Origin: Anoxybacteroides tepidamans
GTDB lineage: Bacteria; Bacillota; Bacilli; Bacillales; Anoxybacillaceae
DNA: 64,000 nucleotides
Assembly (NCBI RefSeq): GCF_014201465.1
Contig: NZ_JACHEP010000004.1
Span: 89,352-153,351, forward strand
Reading direction: 5' to 3'
In this document: in pieces, positions 51,904-60,992 of the stretch
Layout: each line of letters opens with the position of its first letter
Position numbering within the stretch: the first letter of the stretch is position 1
Translations under genes and position numbers: made by a program
The notes under the pieces: generated by a model
What the model saw: the letters and a program-made list of their open reading frames with translations, nothing else
Databases searched by the model: none
Told to the model about the DNA's origin: nothing

Positions 51904-52829
51904 TAACTATCGATGGCACATAGGTAAACAACTTGACTCATCGTTAAACCTGTTATTTGTCTACATGCATTGATTTGCTGAAAATGTTCTTTTGTTAGTT
52001 CGATTTGATACGATTTGGCCGTTGCTTTGTTTATTTTCAACATCGGGAATTTTTCTGCAAACAATTTTTTGTACGTATGTTCATTCGATAACTTGTTGTG
52101 TAAAGCAGGAAGTTGCTCTAATATTGTGTGAATGTCTTTCGTAGGTTGAGTAATGTGGAGTATGTTTGGTAAGTAAATAGTCGTTCTTTTTTTGGCAGAT
52201 TCTTTTAAATTGGAAGGGATAGTAATTTTACGCTTCATACTTTCATGTACATACGGTTTAACTAAACGAATAAAATAAAAAATTTGCGGTTTGTCGTAAA
52301 GAATAAGTCTGTTTTGCTTGTCTAAAGAAAAGTTTAGATCGTATCGTTGCCTCATTAATTGAATTAATGCTTCGTTTTCAGCTTTTGTAAACCCATCTGT
52401 TGACAAAATGACTTTTTTCACTTGATCATTTTCAATTTTTAAATGTCCATCATCTTGGTACCACCATGCCAGACAAATAGGCGTAAATGAATAAGTTAAA
52501 AATTCAAAAGGAATTGTTTTTCGACTATTCGGATACCATAACGATTTTAGTTGATCGACAACTTTCGACTTAAATGATTGGGTATAGTATTGTTCCGTAA
52601 ATCCCTTTTTGACGCGGTTGTCCAAGACTTTTCGATATTTTGGTTTGGAAAGAGGGAGATATTTGTTTAATTGTTCATAGCAATAAAAACACCATGCTTG
52701 GTCGTTAACTGAATGAACGAAGCGAAACCGTGGATGGCGATTTTTTTCTATACTAATATTGGCATCCCCAAGTAATTTTCCACTAATGATGCTTAATGCT
52801 TTAATAGGTAGTTGTTGAAATATTCTCAT
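51888..52829 (-). CDS. LAGLIDADG homing endonuclease
   Basis: 313 residues. Two LAGLIDADG-type motifs are visible: ISGKLLGDANIS at about 15-26 and CLAWWYQDDGHLK at about 138-150, so it can work as a monomer. It fits the LAGLIDADG_2 family. It is not inside the hag intron but 26 bases after hag on the opposite strand, with its stop inside the hag terminator. GAGGGG precedes the start at 52829. It probably cuts intronless hag alleles and so spreads the intron, but that link is inferred from location only. GC content is lower than that of the flagellar genes, a sign of transfer. Confidence 0.88.
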   Translation of the reverse strand: MRIFQQLPIKALSIISGKLLGDANISIEKNRHPRFRFVHSVNDQAWCFYCYEQLNKYLPLSKPKYRKVLDNRVKKGFTEQYYTQSFKSKVVDQLKSLWYPNSRKTIPFEFLTYSFTPICLAWWYQDDGHLKIENDQVKKVILSTDGFTKAENEALIQLMRQRYDLNFSLDKQNRLILYDKPQIFYFIRLVKPYVHESMKRKITIPSNLKESAKKRTTIYLPNILHITQPTKDIHTILEQLPALHNKLSNEHTYKKLFAEKFPMLKINKATAKSYQIELTKEHFQQINACRQITGLTMSQVVYLCAIDSYKKRP

Positions 52830-52955
52830 GTGTTTATTCCCCTCTTATCAGAACTTTTGTTCCTATTTTAATGCAAATATATTAATTGAGCAATAATATT
52901 ATTGGATTTTATACATAAAACATCGGAGGGTGGCTAGTTAGCTGATCGGTAGCTA

Positions 52956-53174
52956 TATAAATACAACTGGGAGGGTTAACTTATGGCTGACGAAAAAGTA
53001 GACTCCCTATTTTTTCGACTGTCGGAGGCAAGTGTGTGACTTGCCTTCGTCACGCCTTCGCGTGACAGAGGATCGAACAACCAACCGCTTCACAGACAAA
53101 TGCATTTGTCTGAAAGCGGTGTTGTTCGGTCACCCGACAGTCGAAACATACCGATTACTCCATAAAAGACGAAA
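52956..53174 (+). repeat. Hairpin repeat family, copy B (about 219 bp)
   Basis: Near-identical inverted counterpart of copy A. The stems are GCAAGTGTGTGACTTGC (53029-53045), CACGC/GCGTG (53051-53063) and the large AGACAAATGCATTTGTCT stem (53094-53111) with outer arms GATCGAACAAC...GTTGTTCGGTC. It lies between the endonuclease start and the glycosyltransferase gene. The rest of the 52830-53308 gap holds AT-rich DNA and a sigma-D-like box. Confidence 0.88.
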
Positions 53175-53248
53175 GAAATGGATAATATTTTTTACTTTTT
53201 TTCAAAAGTAAATACCATGTTTTTTTACCTTCCCCCTTCACACCCCTA

Positions 53249-53274
53249 CCTTTTTATCCGATATAAACAGTAGA
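53249..53274 (+). promoter_or_regulatory. Sigma-D-like -10 box before the glycosyltransferase operon
   Basis: TCCGATATAAACAGTAGAT (53257-53275) repeats the -10 and start region of the flgM promoter (CCGATATAAACAGTAGAT) exactly over 18 bases. No TAAA is found at the -35 position, so activity is uncertain, but the identity points to flagellar control of the following genes. Confidence 0.6.
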
Positions 53275-53308
53275 TGAATATATGAGCTACGAAAGAAGGA
53301 AGAATACG

Positions 53309-55237
53309 ATGAAACCATTTTTATCATTATGTATGATCGTAAAAAACGAAGAAAAAGTATTACAACGTTGCTTAGACTCTGTATATGGTATCGTTGATGA
53401 AATTGTCATTGTTGATACAGGATCAACTGATTCGACAAAAGATATTGCGTTGAAATATACGAAGAAAGTATATGATTTTGAATGGACGAATAGTTTTGCA
53501 GATGCGCGCAATTTTGCGCAGCAACAAGCGACAGGGGAGTGGATTCTCGTATTAGATGCAGACGAATATGTCGAGCGTGCAAATTTACAAGAAATGATTG
53601 ATGTACTAAAACAAACAGACGAGAGCGTGGAGGCGTATGACGTTGTCATCTACAACTTTATGGGGGTGTACGGTGAGCGTGTTCTTCAACATCGCCATAC
53701 ACGCATTTATCGCAATTCCCCACACTTACGATACGTTCGTGCCATTCATGAACAATTGCGGAAAGTAAATGGCGAATATGTCCAAGCTGCGCAAGGTATT
53801 TTAACTGTTTATCATACAGGCTATATGCATCAAGCGGTGACGGAAAAGAAAAAACACGATCGGAATGCGCCGCTTCTTGAATATGAAATGGAAGTAGGCG
53901 AAAGTGTTGCCTTTGATTATTTTAATTTAGGAAACGAATATCTTTCAAAAGGTGAAATAGAGAAGGCGTTAGAATCATTTATTAAAGCGTATCAAGAGAA
54001 AAAGGATATTCGCTTAAGTTGGGTTTCATATTGTCTTGTGCAAATTATTTTATGTTTGAAGTATTTACAAAGGTTTGAAGATGCTTTACAAGTCATCACT
54101 GATGCAGAAAATTTATATAGTGAAACAGCCGATTTTCCATTTTTGCGTGGGGAAATTTACTATTTACAATACCGCTATGATGATGCGGCAGAACAGCTAG
54201 AGTATTTGCTTCAAAATAAAAACAAGTATCCCCATATCATCAAAACGTTTGAATATGTTGAATATGATCCACATATGTTGCTTGGTCATATTTACAAACA
54301 TAAAGGGAATTTACAAAAAGCGATGTACCATTATTCCAGTGCATTATCTTTTAATCGTAGAAGCTACGAGGCGCTCTATCATGTTTTACAGCTGTTAGCA
54401 CGTGTTCATCGGGAGGAAGAAATCATTCAATTTATTGAAAATAAACAATTAGCAAACGATGAACTGGCGACTTTGTTAATCTCGCGTATTGCTTCGGTTT
54501 TACATTTAGAAAAGGTTGTGCAATGGTACGCTTTGAAACTAAGCGATGAAACGATTCGTCGCGGCTTTGAAATAAAAATCAATATATTACAAAGACGTTA
54601 TGAAGAAGCATTACAGCAAATGCTTAAAAGTTCTATGCCGGACTTACAAACGTACATTCGAACGGGAAGTTTAGATTCGTACGATTTATTAGTGTTAGCG
54701 TTGAAAACAAATCAACTTGATGTCATTCGCTTGCTTCTTCATCTCGTTTCCGAGCAAAAAGAGAAAGAATTTTTATTGTTTATTATGAACGAGTATGAGC
54801 AAGTATCGGAATCAACGTTTTACTTACTTTTACTTGAGCGGACGATTCAACTGAAAGAATACGAGTTGTTTGAGCAGTTGCTCGCTTTAAAAGATAAATT
54901 TGCTCCGTCTATCCATATTAAAATTGGTCATCTGCTACATCGCTATGAATTTATGGATGTAGCGCTGCAACTGTATCGTTCTGTTGAGAATATGAACGAT
55001 TGGGATGCTGAGTCATTCGTTAATGTGATCGAAGCGTTAGCTGTAAAAAATGAAGCGATGGAAGCGATGCAATATGGACTTTTAGCGATCAGTTTTGGCC
55101 ATCGTGATTTTCGTTTGTACAAATATGTGATTGAGCTGATGAACATATGTGGAATGAGTGAAGAAAAAAAGAAGGTTGTTCAGCAGGCGAAGCTCATGTA
55201 CCCAGATAGTCAATGGCTAAAGGAGAAAGAAAAGTAA
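53309..55237 (+). CDS. Family 2 glycosyltransferase with TPR-like C-terminal part
   Basis: 642 residues from ATG 53309; GAAGGAAG precedes it, while an ATG at 53282 has no such site. The N-terminal GT2 domain (about 1-190) has LCMIVKNEEKVLQRCLDS, VDTGSTDSTKDIA, DADEY and the RAIHEQL region. The rest (about 200-640) is helical with TPR-type repeats such as YFNLGNEYLSKGEIEKALESF and LLGHIYKHKGNLQKAMYHYSSAL. Such GT-TPR proteins lie next to flagellin genes in several bacilli and are linked to flagellin glycosylation. The sugar is unknown. Confidence 0.88.
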   Translation: MKPFLSLCMIVKNEEKVLQRCLDSVYGIVDEIVIVDTGSTDSTKDIALKYTKKVYDFEWTNSFADARNFAQQQATGEWILVLDADEYVERANLQEMIDVLKQTDESVEAYDVVIYNFMGVYGERVLQHRHTRIYRNSPHLRYVRAIHEQLRKVNGEYVQAAQGILTVYHTGYMHQAVTEKKKHDRNAPLLEYEMEVGESVAFDYFNLGNEYLSKGEIEKALESFIKAYQEKKDIRLSWVSYCLVQIILCLKYLQRFEDALQVITDAENLYSETADFPFLRGEIYYLQYRYDDAAEQLEYLLQNKNKYPHIIKTFEYVEYDPHMLLGHIYKHKGNLQKAMYHYSSALSFNRRSYEALYHVLQLLARVHREEEIIQFIENKQLANDELATLLISRIASVLHLEKVVQWYALKLSDETIRRGFEIKINILQRRYEEALQQMLKSSMPDLQTYIRTGSLDSYDLLVLALKTNQLDVIRLLLHLVSEQKEKEFLLFIMNEYEQVSESTFYLLLLERTIQLKEYELFEQLLALKDKFAPSIHIKIGHLLHRYEFMDVALQLYRSVENMNDWDAESFVNVIEALAVKNEAMEAMQYGLLAISFGHRDFRLYKYVIELMNICGMSEEKKKVVQQAKLMYPDSQWLKEKEK

Positions 55238-55250
55238 AAGGGAGAGCACG

Positions 55251-57326
55251 ATGAAAACAAGTATCGTCATATTAACTCACAATAAGTTGGACTATACAAA
55301 ACAATGTATCGAAAGTATTCGTCAATATACGAGAGAAGGCACATATGAGATTATTGTGGTTGATAACCATTCCACAGATGGAACGGTTGAATGGCTAAAA
55401 GAACAAGGGAACATACGAACGATTTTTAATAATGAAAACGTTGGTTTTCCGAAAGGATGTAATCAAGGAATACAAATCGCAAAGGGAGAAAACATTCTCT
55501 TATTAAATAACGATGTCGTCGTTACAAAGAATTGGCTTGACCATTTGTTAGTTTGTTTATATAGCGCTGATGATATTGGAGCGGTAGGACCAGTTACAAA
55601 TTCTGCTGCCTATTATTCAACAATTCCTGTGAATTATACGTCGATTAATGAAATGCATGTGTTCGCTTCCCAACATAATGTGCTTGATCCAAATAAATGG
55701 GAAGAAAGGTTAAAACTGATCGGTTTCTGCATGCTCATCAAAAAAGAAGCGATCGATAAAGTAGGGCTATTGGATGAACGTTTTACTCCAGGGAATTTTG
55801 AGGACGACGATTATTCTGTTCGTTTAAGACAAGCTGGTTATCGTCTAATGCTATGTAAAGATACGTTTATTCATCATTACGGTAGCGTATCATGGAAAGA
55901 TGACGGTAGTGGTTATTCGAAGTTGTTGCGAGATAATCAAAAAAAATTCGAAGAAAAATGGAACGTTGATGTTGAAGCGTATGCCATCGAATGGGAGATA
56001 CTCAGTCAAATAGCGATGGATCGCCAAACCCATGCCAATGTGTTACACATTGGCTGCGGTGCAGGGGCGACATTACTGAAAATCAAACATGAGTACCCGC
56101 ATGCAACGTTATACGGCGTAGAACAAAATACATTCGCTATGAAAGAAGCACAACGGTATGCATACGTAGCGAATGACTTAGAAGACAGTGAAATAAAAAA
56201 ACAAATGTTTGATCTTATTTTGTACAGCGATCGTACGTTTACGTTAAATGATCATTTCCTTCGTTTTGTTGTTGAACATTTAAAACCAAATGGAAAGTTT
56301 TTCGCTCGTGTGCAAAATGCAGGGCACTTCCGAGTGATCGAAGAACTGATCGCTGGACGTAATCCACTTGAACGTACGAATTTATATAGCTTAGGTCAAT
56401 TGGATGATTTATTTAAACGACATCCGCTATCGATGTCTGTTAGAGGCTTGATTTTTTCAGAGAATGACAGCAAACATAGGTTAGTCAACCATCTGAAAGC
56501 ACTATATGGAGAGACCGTCCAATCTTTACTTATGCCAAAATCGTTTGTTGTATGCGCTTATAAGCAAAAGGAAGATGTAAGGAAACTAATTGACGCTTTC
56601 GCATCTAAAAAAGATCGTCATCACGTTTTAGAACAGTTACATCATCTTTCTACTACCGAAGTTGTCGATATAATAAAAAAAATGGATGAAGCAATTGAGT
56701 TATTAAATGCACTTGCGATCGAAAATTTCGCACATGGTTACCATGAACATGTTTTACCGTATTTGCAAGCGGCGTTTGAGTTGTGCCAAGACGATACAGA
56801 TACGCTATATAATTTAGCGTTCGTGTTAAACTCTTACGGTGAAAAAGAACTAGCGAATCGATATTTGTCATTCATTCGCCAACCAGATGATGAAGTGAAA
56901 CAACTGTTTGAAGAAATTAATGAACAGCCGTTGAAAAAGGCGCAAGAGCTTACGTTTTTGTTGCGCAGATTGGAGTTTGACGTAGATGTTGAAGAAGCGA
57001 AACAAGCAATCGTCGACAAACTTGCCCGTGGCGAGATTGACGAGTTACTGATTAAGGAGATGATCGATACGAGCATTATTCACAAAGTAAAAATACTACA
57101 AGTTCTCGCCATTACATGTTTTGAACAAGGGCTTCATGAACATGTATTGCCTTATTTGCAACTCGCTTATGAACAAGAGCCGACGAACGTAGATACGTTA
57201 TACAATTTAGGCTATGTGCTTCTTACTTACGGAGAGCATGCGCTAGCAGAGACATTTTTACAAAAAATCCAACAACCTGATGAACAAGTGCTACAGCTAT
57301 TAAAAGTAGCAAGAGGAGAGTTTTGA
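55251..57326 (+). CDS. Multi-domain GT2 glycosyltransferase with methyltransferase-like and TPR parts
   Basis: 691 residues. The GT2 domain (about 1-245) has IVILTHNKLDYTKQCIES, VDNHSTDGTVEWL, NEDDYSV-like FEDDDYSVRLRQAG. A degenerate class I methyltransferase domain follows (about 260-390: VLHIGCGAGATLLKIK, LILYSDRTFTLNDHFLRF). The C-terminal region (about 480-690) has paired TPR-like repeats; HEHVLPYLQ...DTLYNLAFVLNSYGE and HEHVLPYLQ...VDTLYNLGYVLLTYGE show an internal duplication. It follows the previous transferase by 13 bases in the same operon. Confidence 0.85.
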   Translation: MKTSIVILTHNKLDYTKQCIESIRQYTREGTYEIIVVDNHSTDGTVEWLKEQGNIRTIFNNENVGFPKGCNQGIQIAKGENILLLNNDVVVTKNWLDHLLVCLYSADDIGAVGPVTNSAAYYSTIPVNYTSINEMHVFASQHNVLDPNKWEERLKLIGFCMLIKKEAIDKVGLLDERFTPGNFEDDDYSVRLRQAGYRLMLCKDTFIHHYGSVSWKDDGSGYSKLLRDNQKKFEEKWNVDVEAYAIEWEILSQIAMDRQTHANVLHIGCGAGATLLKIKHEYPHATLYGVEQNTFAMKEAQRYAYVANDLEDSEIKKQMFDLILYSDRTFTLNDHFLRFVVEHLKPNGKFFARVQNAGHFRVIEELIAGRNPLERTNLYSLGQLDDLFKRHPLSMSVRGLIFSENDSKHRLVNHLKALYGETVQSLLMPKSFVVCAYKQKEDVRKLIDAFASKKDRHHVLEQLHHLSTTEVVDIIKKMDEAIELLNALAIENFAHGYHEHVLPYLQAAFELCQDDTDTLYNLAFVLNSYGEKELANRYLSFIRQPDDEVKQLFEEINEQPLKKAQELTFLLRRLEFDVDVEEAKQAIVDKLARGEIDELLIKEMIDTSIIHKVKILQVLAITCFEQGLHEHVLPYLQLAYEQEPTNVDTLYNLGYVLLTYGEHALAETFLQKIQQPDEQVLQLLKVARGEF

Positions 57327-57328
57327 TT

Positions 57329-60300
57329 ATGAACGACAAAAAAATCGCATTTATTTATTGCGTTAACAACCGAGAGTTATATGAAGAGTCTGTGCGTTAT
57401 GTGAGATCGCTTCATGTACCAGAAGGATACGAAATCGAAATTATAGCAATAGAAGGGGCAAAAAGCATCACTTCTGGTTATAACGAAGCAATGAAAAAAA
57501 CAGATGCAAAGTATAAAGTGTATTTGCATCAGGATGTGTTTATAGTTAACAAAAATTTCCTATATGATATTATTGCTCTTTTTGAAAAGTATCCGAAATT
57601 AGGGTTGATTGGAGTAGCTGGGGCTAAAACAATTCCGAAAAGCGGTGTTTGGTGGGAGAGCACTCAACGATTTGGAAAGATTTACGACAGTCATACTGGA
57701 GAAATGAAGTTATTAAGTTTTAAGAATACAGAATTAGACTATGAACCCGTGCAAGCTATCGACGGGTTAATAATGATTACTCAATACGATATTCCGTGGC
57801 GAGAAGATTTGTTTACTGGTTGGCATTTTTATGATCTTTCTCAGTGTCAAGAATTTTTATTAACCGGTTATGATGTAGGAGTTGTGCGCCAAAACGAGCC
57901 GTGGTGTGTTCATGACTGTGGCATAGTGAATGTGAAAAATGGATTTGATGATGATCGAAAAAAGTTTATTGATGTTTATGAGGAAAATGTTCAGAGATTA
58001 AACAAGAAGTTTCTTCCTCTTGTAAGCATACTAATTCCTACTTATAATCGTCCACATTATTTTGAGCTTGCTTTACAAAGTGCATTGAATCAAACATATG
58101 AAAATATTGAGGTTGTTGTATGTGATGATAGCACAAATGATGAAACAGAAAAGTTAATCAAAAAATATACTGCTAAATACGATAATTTAACCTATATCAA
58201 AAATCCGACTAGATTAGGACAATTTGAAAATGATATTAAGTTATTTAACCTTGCCAATGGGGAATATATTAACTATTTAATGGATGATGATTTATTTCAT
58301 CCTCAAAAAATTGAAAAAATGATGAATTATTATCTCAATGATCAAAAAAACGAAATAACATTAGTTACATCTCATAGGCAATTAATAGATGGAAATGGAA
58401 ATTTATTAAATGATATTGCAAGTACTAAAAGACTTTTTAAAACAGACACTATTATAGATGGGAGAATATTTGGGGAATATATACTAAAAACATTAATAAA
58501 TTGTATCGGTGAACCCACTACCGTATTGTTTAGAAAGCGTGATCTGGATGAACCTTTCGGTACTTTCAGTGGAAGGAAATATTTATGTAATGTAGACTTA
58601 GCATCATGGCTTAACCTTTTATCTAAAGGAAAAGCAGTTTATGTTAGTGAAACACTAAGTTATTTTAGAATTCATAGTGAGCAACAGTTGCAATCAAAAA
58701 AAATGTTATTATATGGGGCTTTAGATCATGCTCATGAGGTTTTGAATGCGAGAAAAAAAGGATTTTTGGAGCAGAAGGAAGACTATTTAATTGCACTTAA
58801 CAGTTGTGAGAAGTATTTAGCAAAAATAATAGAACAATTAAAAGAGGAATCTGAAAAAGATAATGATAAATTTGAGGAACTGTTAGATGTTTATAAGAAG
58901 CTTATTTTAGAAATAGAAACAGTGAGAAAACAATCAAATAATAATATAATAGTTGTTAATGAAAATTATCCATTAGTTAGTGTTCTGATTCCAGCTTATA
59001 ATAGACCCCATTATCTTGAATTAGCTTTACAAAGCGCTCTTAATCAAACATATCCTAATATTGAGATTATTATAAGTGATGATAGTACGAATAATGAAGT
59101 TGAAAAGATGCTGAAGCCTTATTTAAATAAATATAACAATATTAGATATTATCGAAATAATTCACCGTTGGTAGAAGGGAATTTTGACCGCTGTTTTCAG
59201 CTGGTAAGAGGAGAATATATTAATTATCTAATGGATGATGATATTTTTCATCCAGAAAAAATAGAAAAAATGATAAAATACTTTCTCAAATATAAAGATA
59301 TAACGCTTGTTACATCTTATAGAAAACTTATTGACCAAAACGGATATGAGTTACCTGATCTGCCGACTACTGAAAAACTTTTTCATGAAGATACTATTAT
59401 TGATGGTAAAGTGCTAGGGAATTATATGCTCAAAAATAATATAAATGTAGTAGGTGAACCAACTACTGTATTATTTAGAAAACAAGATTTAAGTGAAACT
59501 TTTGGGTATCTTCATGGTAGAAGAGTTCCGATGCTTAATGATCTTGCGTCATGGATAGCATTATTAGCTAAGGGGAAAGCTGTATATATATCTGAGCCTT
59601 TAAGTTACTTTAGGCAACATCCTGGTCAGAATCAAAAGTCTCTAAAATATGCAAAAAATACAATTAATGATTGGATATACTTAATAATGCATTCGCGTAA
59701 AAAAGGTTTTTTATCACTTGAAGATGATTATAAAACAGCGTTAAATAACGTACTAAAAATTATTAACTATATATTTCAATTATATATTAATGAGTCTAAA
59801 ACTGATTCAATTGATTATAAAGAATTGCAATCTCAATTTGAAATATTAATTAAAGAGATTATTACTCACCAAGATAAATATTGCTGTAACTATTGTAATA
59901 AAAGGTTTGAACGTTTTGAACCATGGCCTGATATTTATGATTTTCCAAGCTATATATTTGAAAACTATAATAAATACACAGCAATTTGTCCGTCTTGTGG
60001 ATCTATGGATAGAGAAAGGTTATACAAATTGTATATTGAAAAAGAAACTAATTTACAACATTCTTATAGTAAAGTTCTTCATGTGGCACCAGAAACTCAA
60101 TTGAGAAAATGGCTACAGAGTTTTAAGAACATCACATATGTTTGTGGAGACTTATATCCGTCGGATGATTTAATGGAAAAAATCGATATTACTGATATAA
60201 AAAATTATAGTGATGAATCGTTTGATGTCATAATATGTAGTCATGTTCTCGAACATATACCAGATGATTTAAGAGCAATGTCAGAATTATATAAGGTTCT

Positions 60301-60571
60301 CAAAAAAGGTGGTTGGGGAATTATACAAGTTCCAATTGCTCTAAATTTAAAAGAAACATTTGAGGATCCAAGTATTACTACTCCAGAAGAAAGATTAAGA
60401 GTATTCGGTCAGGCAGATCATGTTCGAATATATGCCAAGGATTATGTAGATCGATTAAAGTCGGTTGGATTTAAGGTTAAAGAGTTTAATTATGCACAGA
60501 AATATGGGTTATCAGAAGCACAGAAATATGGGTTATCAGATACAGATGTTTTATATGTGGTAGAAAAATAA
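57329..60571 (+). CDS. Giant protein: three glycosyltransferase-like domains plus a zinc-ribbon methyltransferase
   Basis: 1080 residues from ATG 57329, chosen over TTG 57323 though AGAGGAG could serve either. Domain 1 (about 1-215) starts with KKIAFIYCVNNRELYEES and has YKVYLHQDVFI. Domains 2 (about 228-480) and 3 (about 550-800) are duplicate GT2 units, both with YNRPHYxELALQSALNQTY, YINYLMDDDxFHP and GEPTTVLFRKxDL. The end (about 850-1080) has CNYCNKRF and CPSCGSMDRERLY zinc pairs and a class I methyltransferase (HVAPETQLRKWL, SFDVIICSHVLEHIPDD). The gene is very AT-rich. The C-terminal tail has a tandem AQKYGLS duplication. Confidence 0.88.
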   Translation: MNDKKIAFIYCVNNRELYEESVRYVRSLHVPEGYEIEIIAIEGAKSITSGYNEAMKKTDAKYKVYLHQDVFIVNKNFLYDIIALFEKYPKLGLIGVAGAKTIPKSGVWWESTQRFGKIYDSHTGEMKLLSFKNTELDYEPVQAIDGLIMITQYDIPWREDLFTGWHFYDLSQCQEFLLTGYDVGVVRQNEPWCVHDCGIVNVKNGFDDDRKKFIDVYEENVQRLNKKFLPLVSILIPTYNRPHYFELALQSALNQTYENIEVVVCDDSTNDETEKLIKKYTAKYDNLTYIKNPTRLGQFENDIKLFNLANGEYINYLMDDDLFHPQKIEKMMNYYLNDQKNEITLVTSHRQLIDGNGNLLNDIASTKRLFKTDTIIDGRIFGEYILKTLINCIGEPTTVLFRKRDLDEPFGTFSGRKYLCNVDLASWLNLLSKGKAVYVSETLSYFRIHSEQQLQSKKMLLYGALDHAHEVLNARKKGFLEQKEDYLIALNSCEKYLAKIIEQLKEESEKDNDKFEELLDVYKKLILEIETVRKQSNNNIIVVNENYPLVSVLIPAYNRPHYLELALQSALNQTYPNIEIIISDDSTNNEVEKMLKPYLNKYNNIRYYRNNSPLVEGNFDRCFQLVRGEYINYLMDDDIFHPEKIEKMIKYFLKYKDITLVTSYRKLIDQNGYELPDLPTTEKLFHEDTIIDGKVLGNYMLKNNINVVGEPTTVLFRKQDLSETFGYLHGRRVPMLNDLASWIALLAKGKAVYISEPLSYFRQHPGQNQKSLKYAKNTINDWIYLIMHSRKKGFLSLEDDYKTALNNVLKIINYIFQLYINESKTDSIDYKELQSQFEILIKEIITHQDKYCCNYCNKRFERFEPWPDIYDFPSYIFENYNKYTAICPSCGSMDRERLYKLYIEKETNLQHSYSKVLHVAPETQLRKWLQSFKNITYVCGDLYPSDDLMEKIDITDIKNYSDESFDVIICSHVLEHIPDDLRAMSELYKVLKKGGWGIIQVPIALNLKETFEDPSITTPEERLRVFGQADHVRIYAKDYVDRLKSVGFKVKEFNYAQKYGLSEAQKYGLSDTDVLYVVEK
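60494..60541 (+). repeat. Tandem 24-bp duplication in the 3' end of the giant gene
   Basis: Two copies of GCACAGAAATATGGGTTATC plus AGAA/AGAT in direct succession, encoding AQKYGLSE and AQKYGLSD. The reading frame is kept. Confidence 0.9.
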
Positions 60572-60608
60572 AAAAATACTTGACGTATATTGTGATAAAG
60601 CATAAAAA

Positions 60609-60656
60609 ACGGAAAACACTTAAGAAATCTATAGTAGATTTCGCAGTGTTTTCCGT
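60609..60656 (+). terminator. Long stem after the giant glycosyltransferase gene
   Basis: ACGGAAAACACT (60609-60620) pairs exactly with AGTGTTTTCCGT (60645-60656), with a second inner stem AAATCT/AGATTT. There is no T-run after it, so it may be a terminator or a 3' stability element. Confidence 0.65.
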
Positions 60657-60782
60657 ACTATTAAAACTACTTTATCTCCAAGTTGAATAAAAACAAACAC
60701 TTATGATTAGGAATGGTCTATATAAGTTCAGACTGATACGATCAATGTGTTTAATTTGGGTAAAAGAGTAGGCGAAATTCTT

Positions 60783-60818
60783 TTTATCAAAAGTTCAATC
60801 TTTATCAAAAGTTCAATC
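60783..60818. repeat. Two tandem copies of an 18-bp unit
   Basis: TTTATCAAAAGTTCAATC occurs at 60783-60800 and 60801-60818 with no change. Confidence 0.9.
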
Positions 60819-60992
60819 TGTATGTATATACAAAGTTTTCGTATATTTGATGTTTTTAGGTACTAGTAGGATTCCATTTACATTTTTTGAGTTTTTGGTC
60901 AATACATTTTTGTGTTTTTTGGTTTTATATTATCAATATTTTACAATATTTATATGGTTTATTACGTTTTCTTTAAATTAGGGGTTTTGATA

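Larger units (their letters stand above)
60572..60992. other. AT-rich intergenic stretch of about 420 bases
   Basis: It holds a stem at 60609-60656, the tandem 18-bp repeat at 60783-60818 and no gene that I can support. The open frame that runs into the acetyltransferase from 60912 codes only for Phe/Tyr-rich residues without a ribosome site. Confidence 0.6.
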
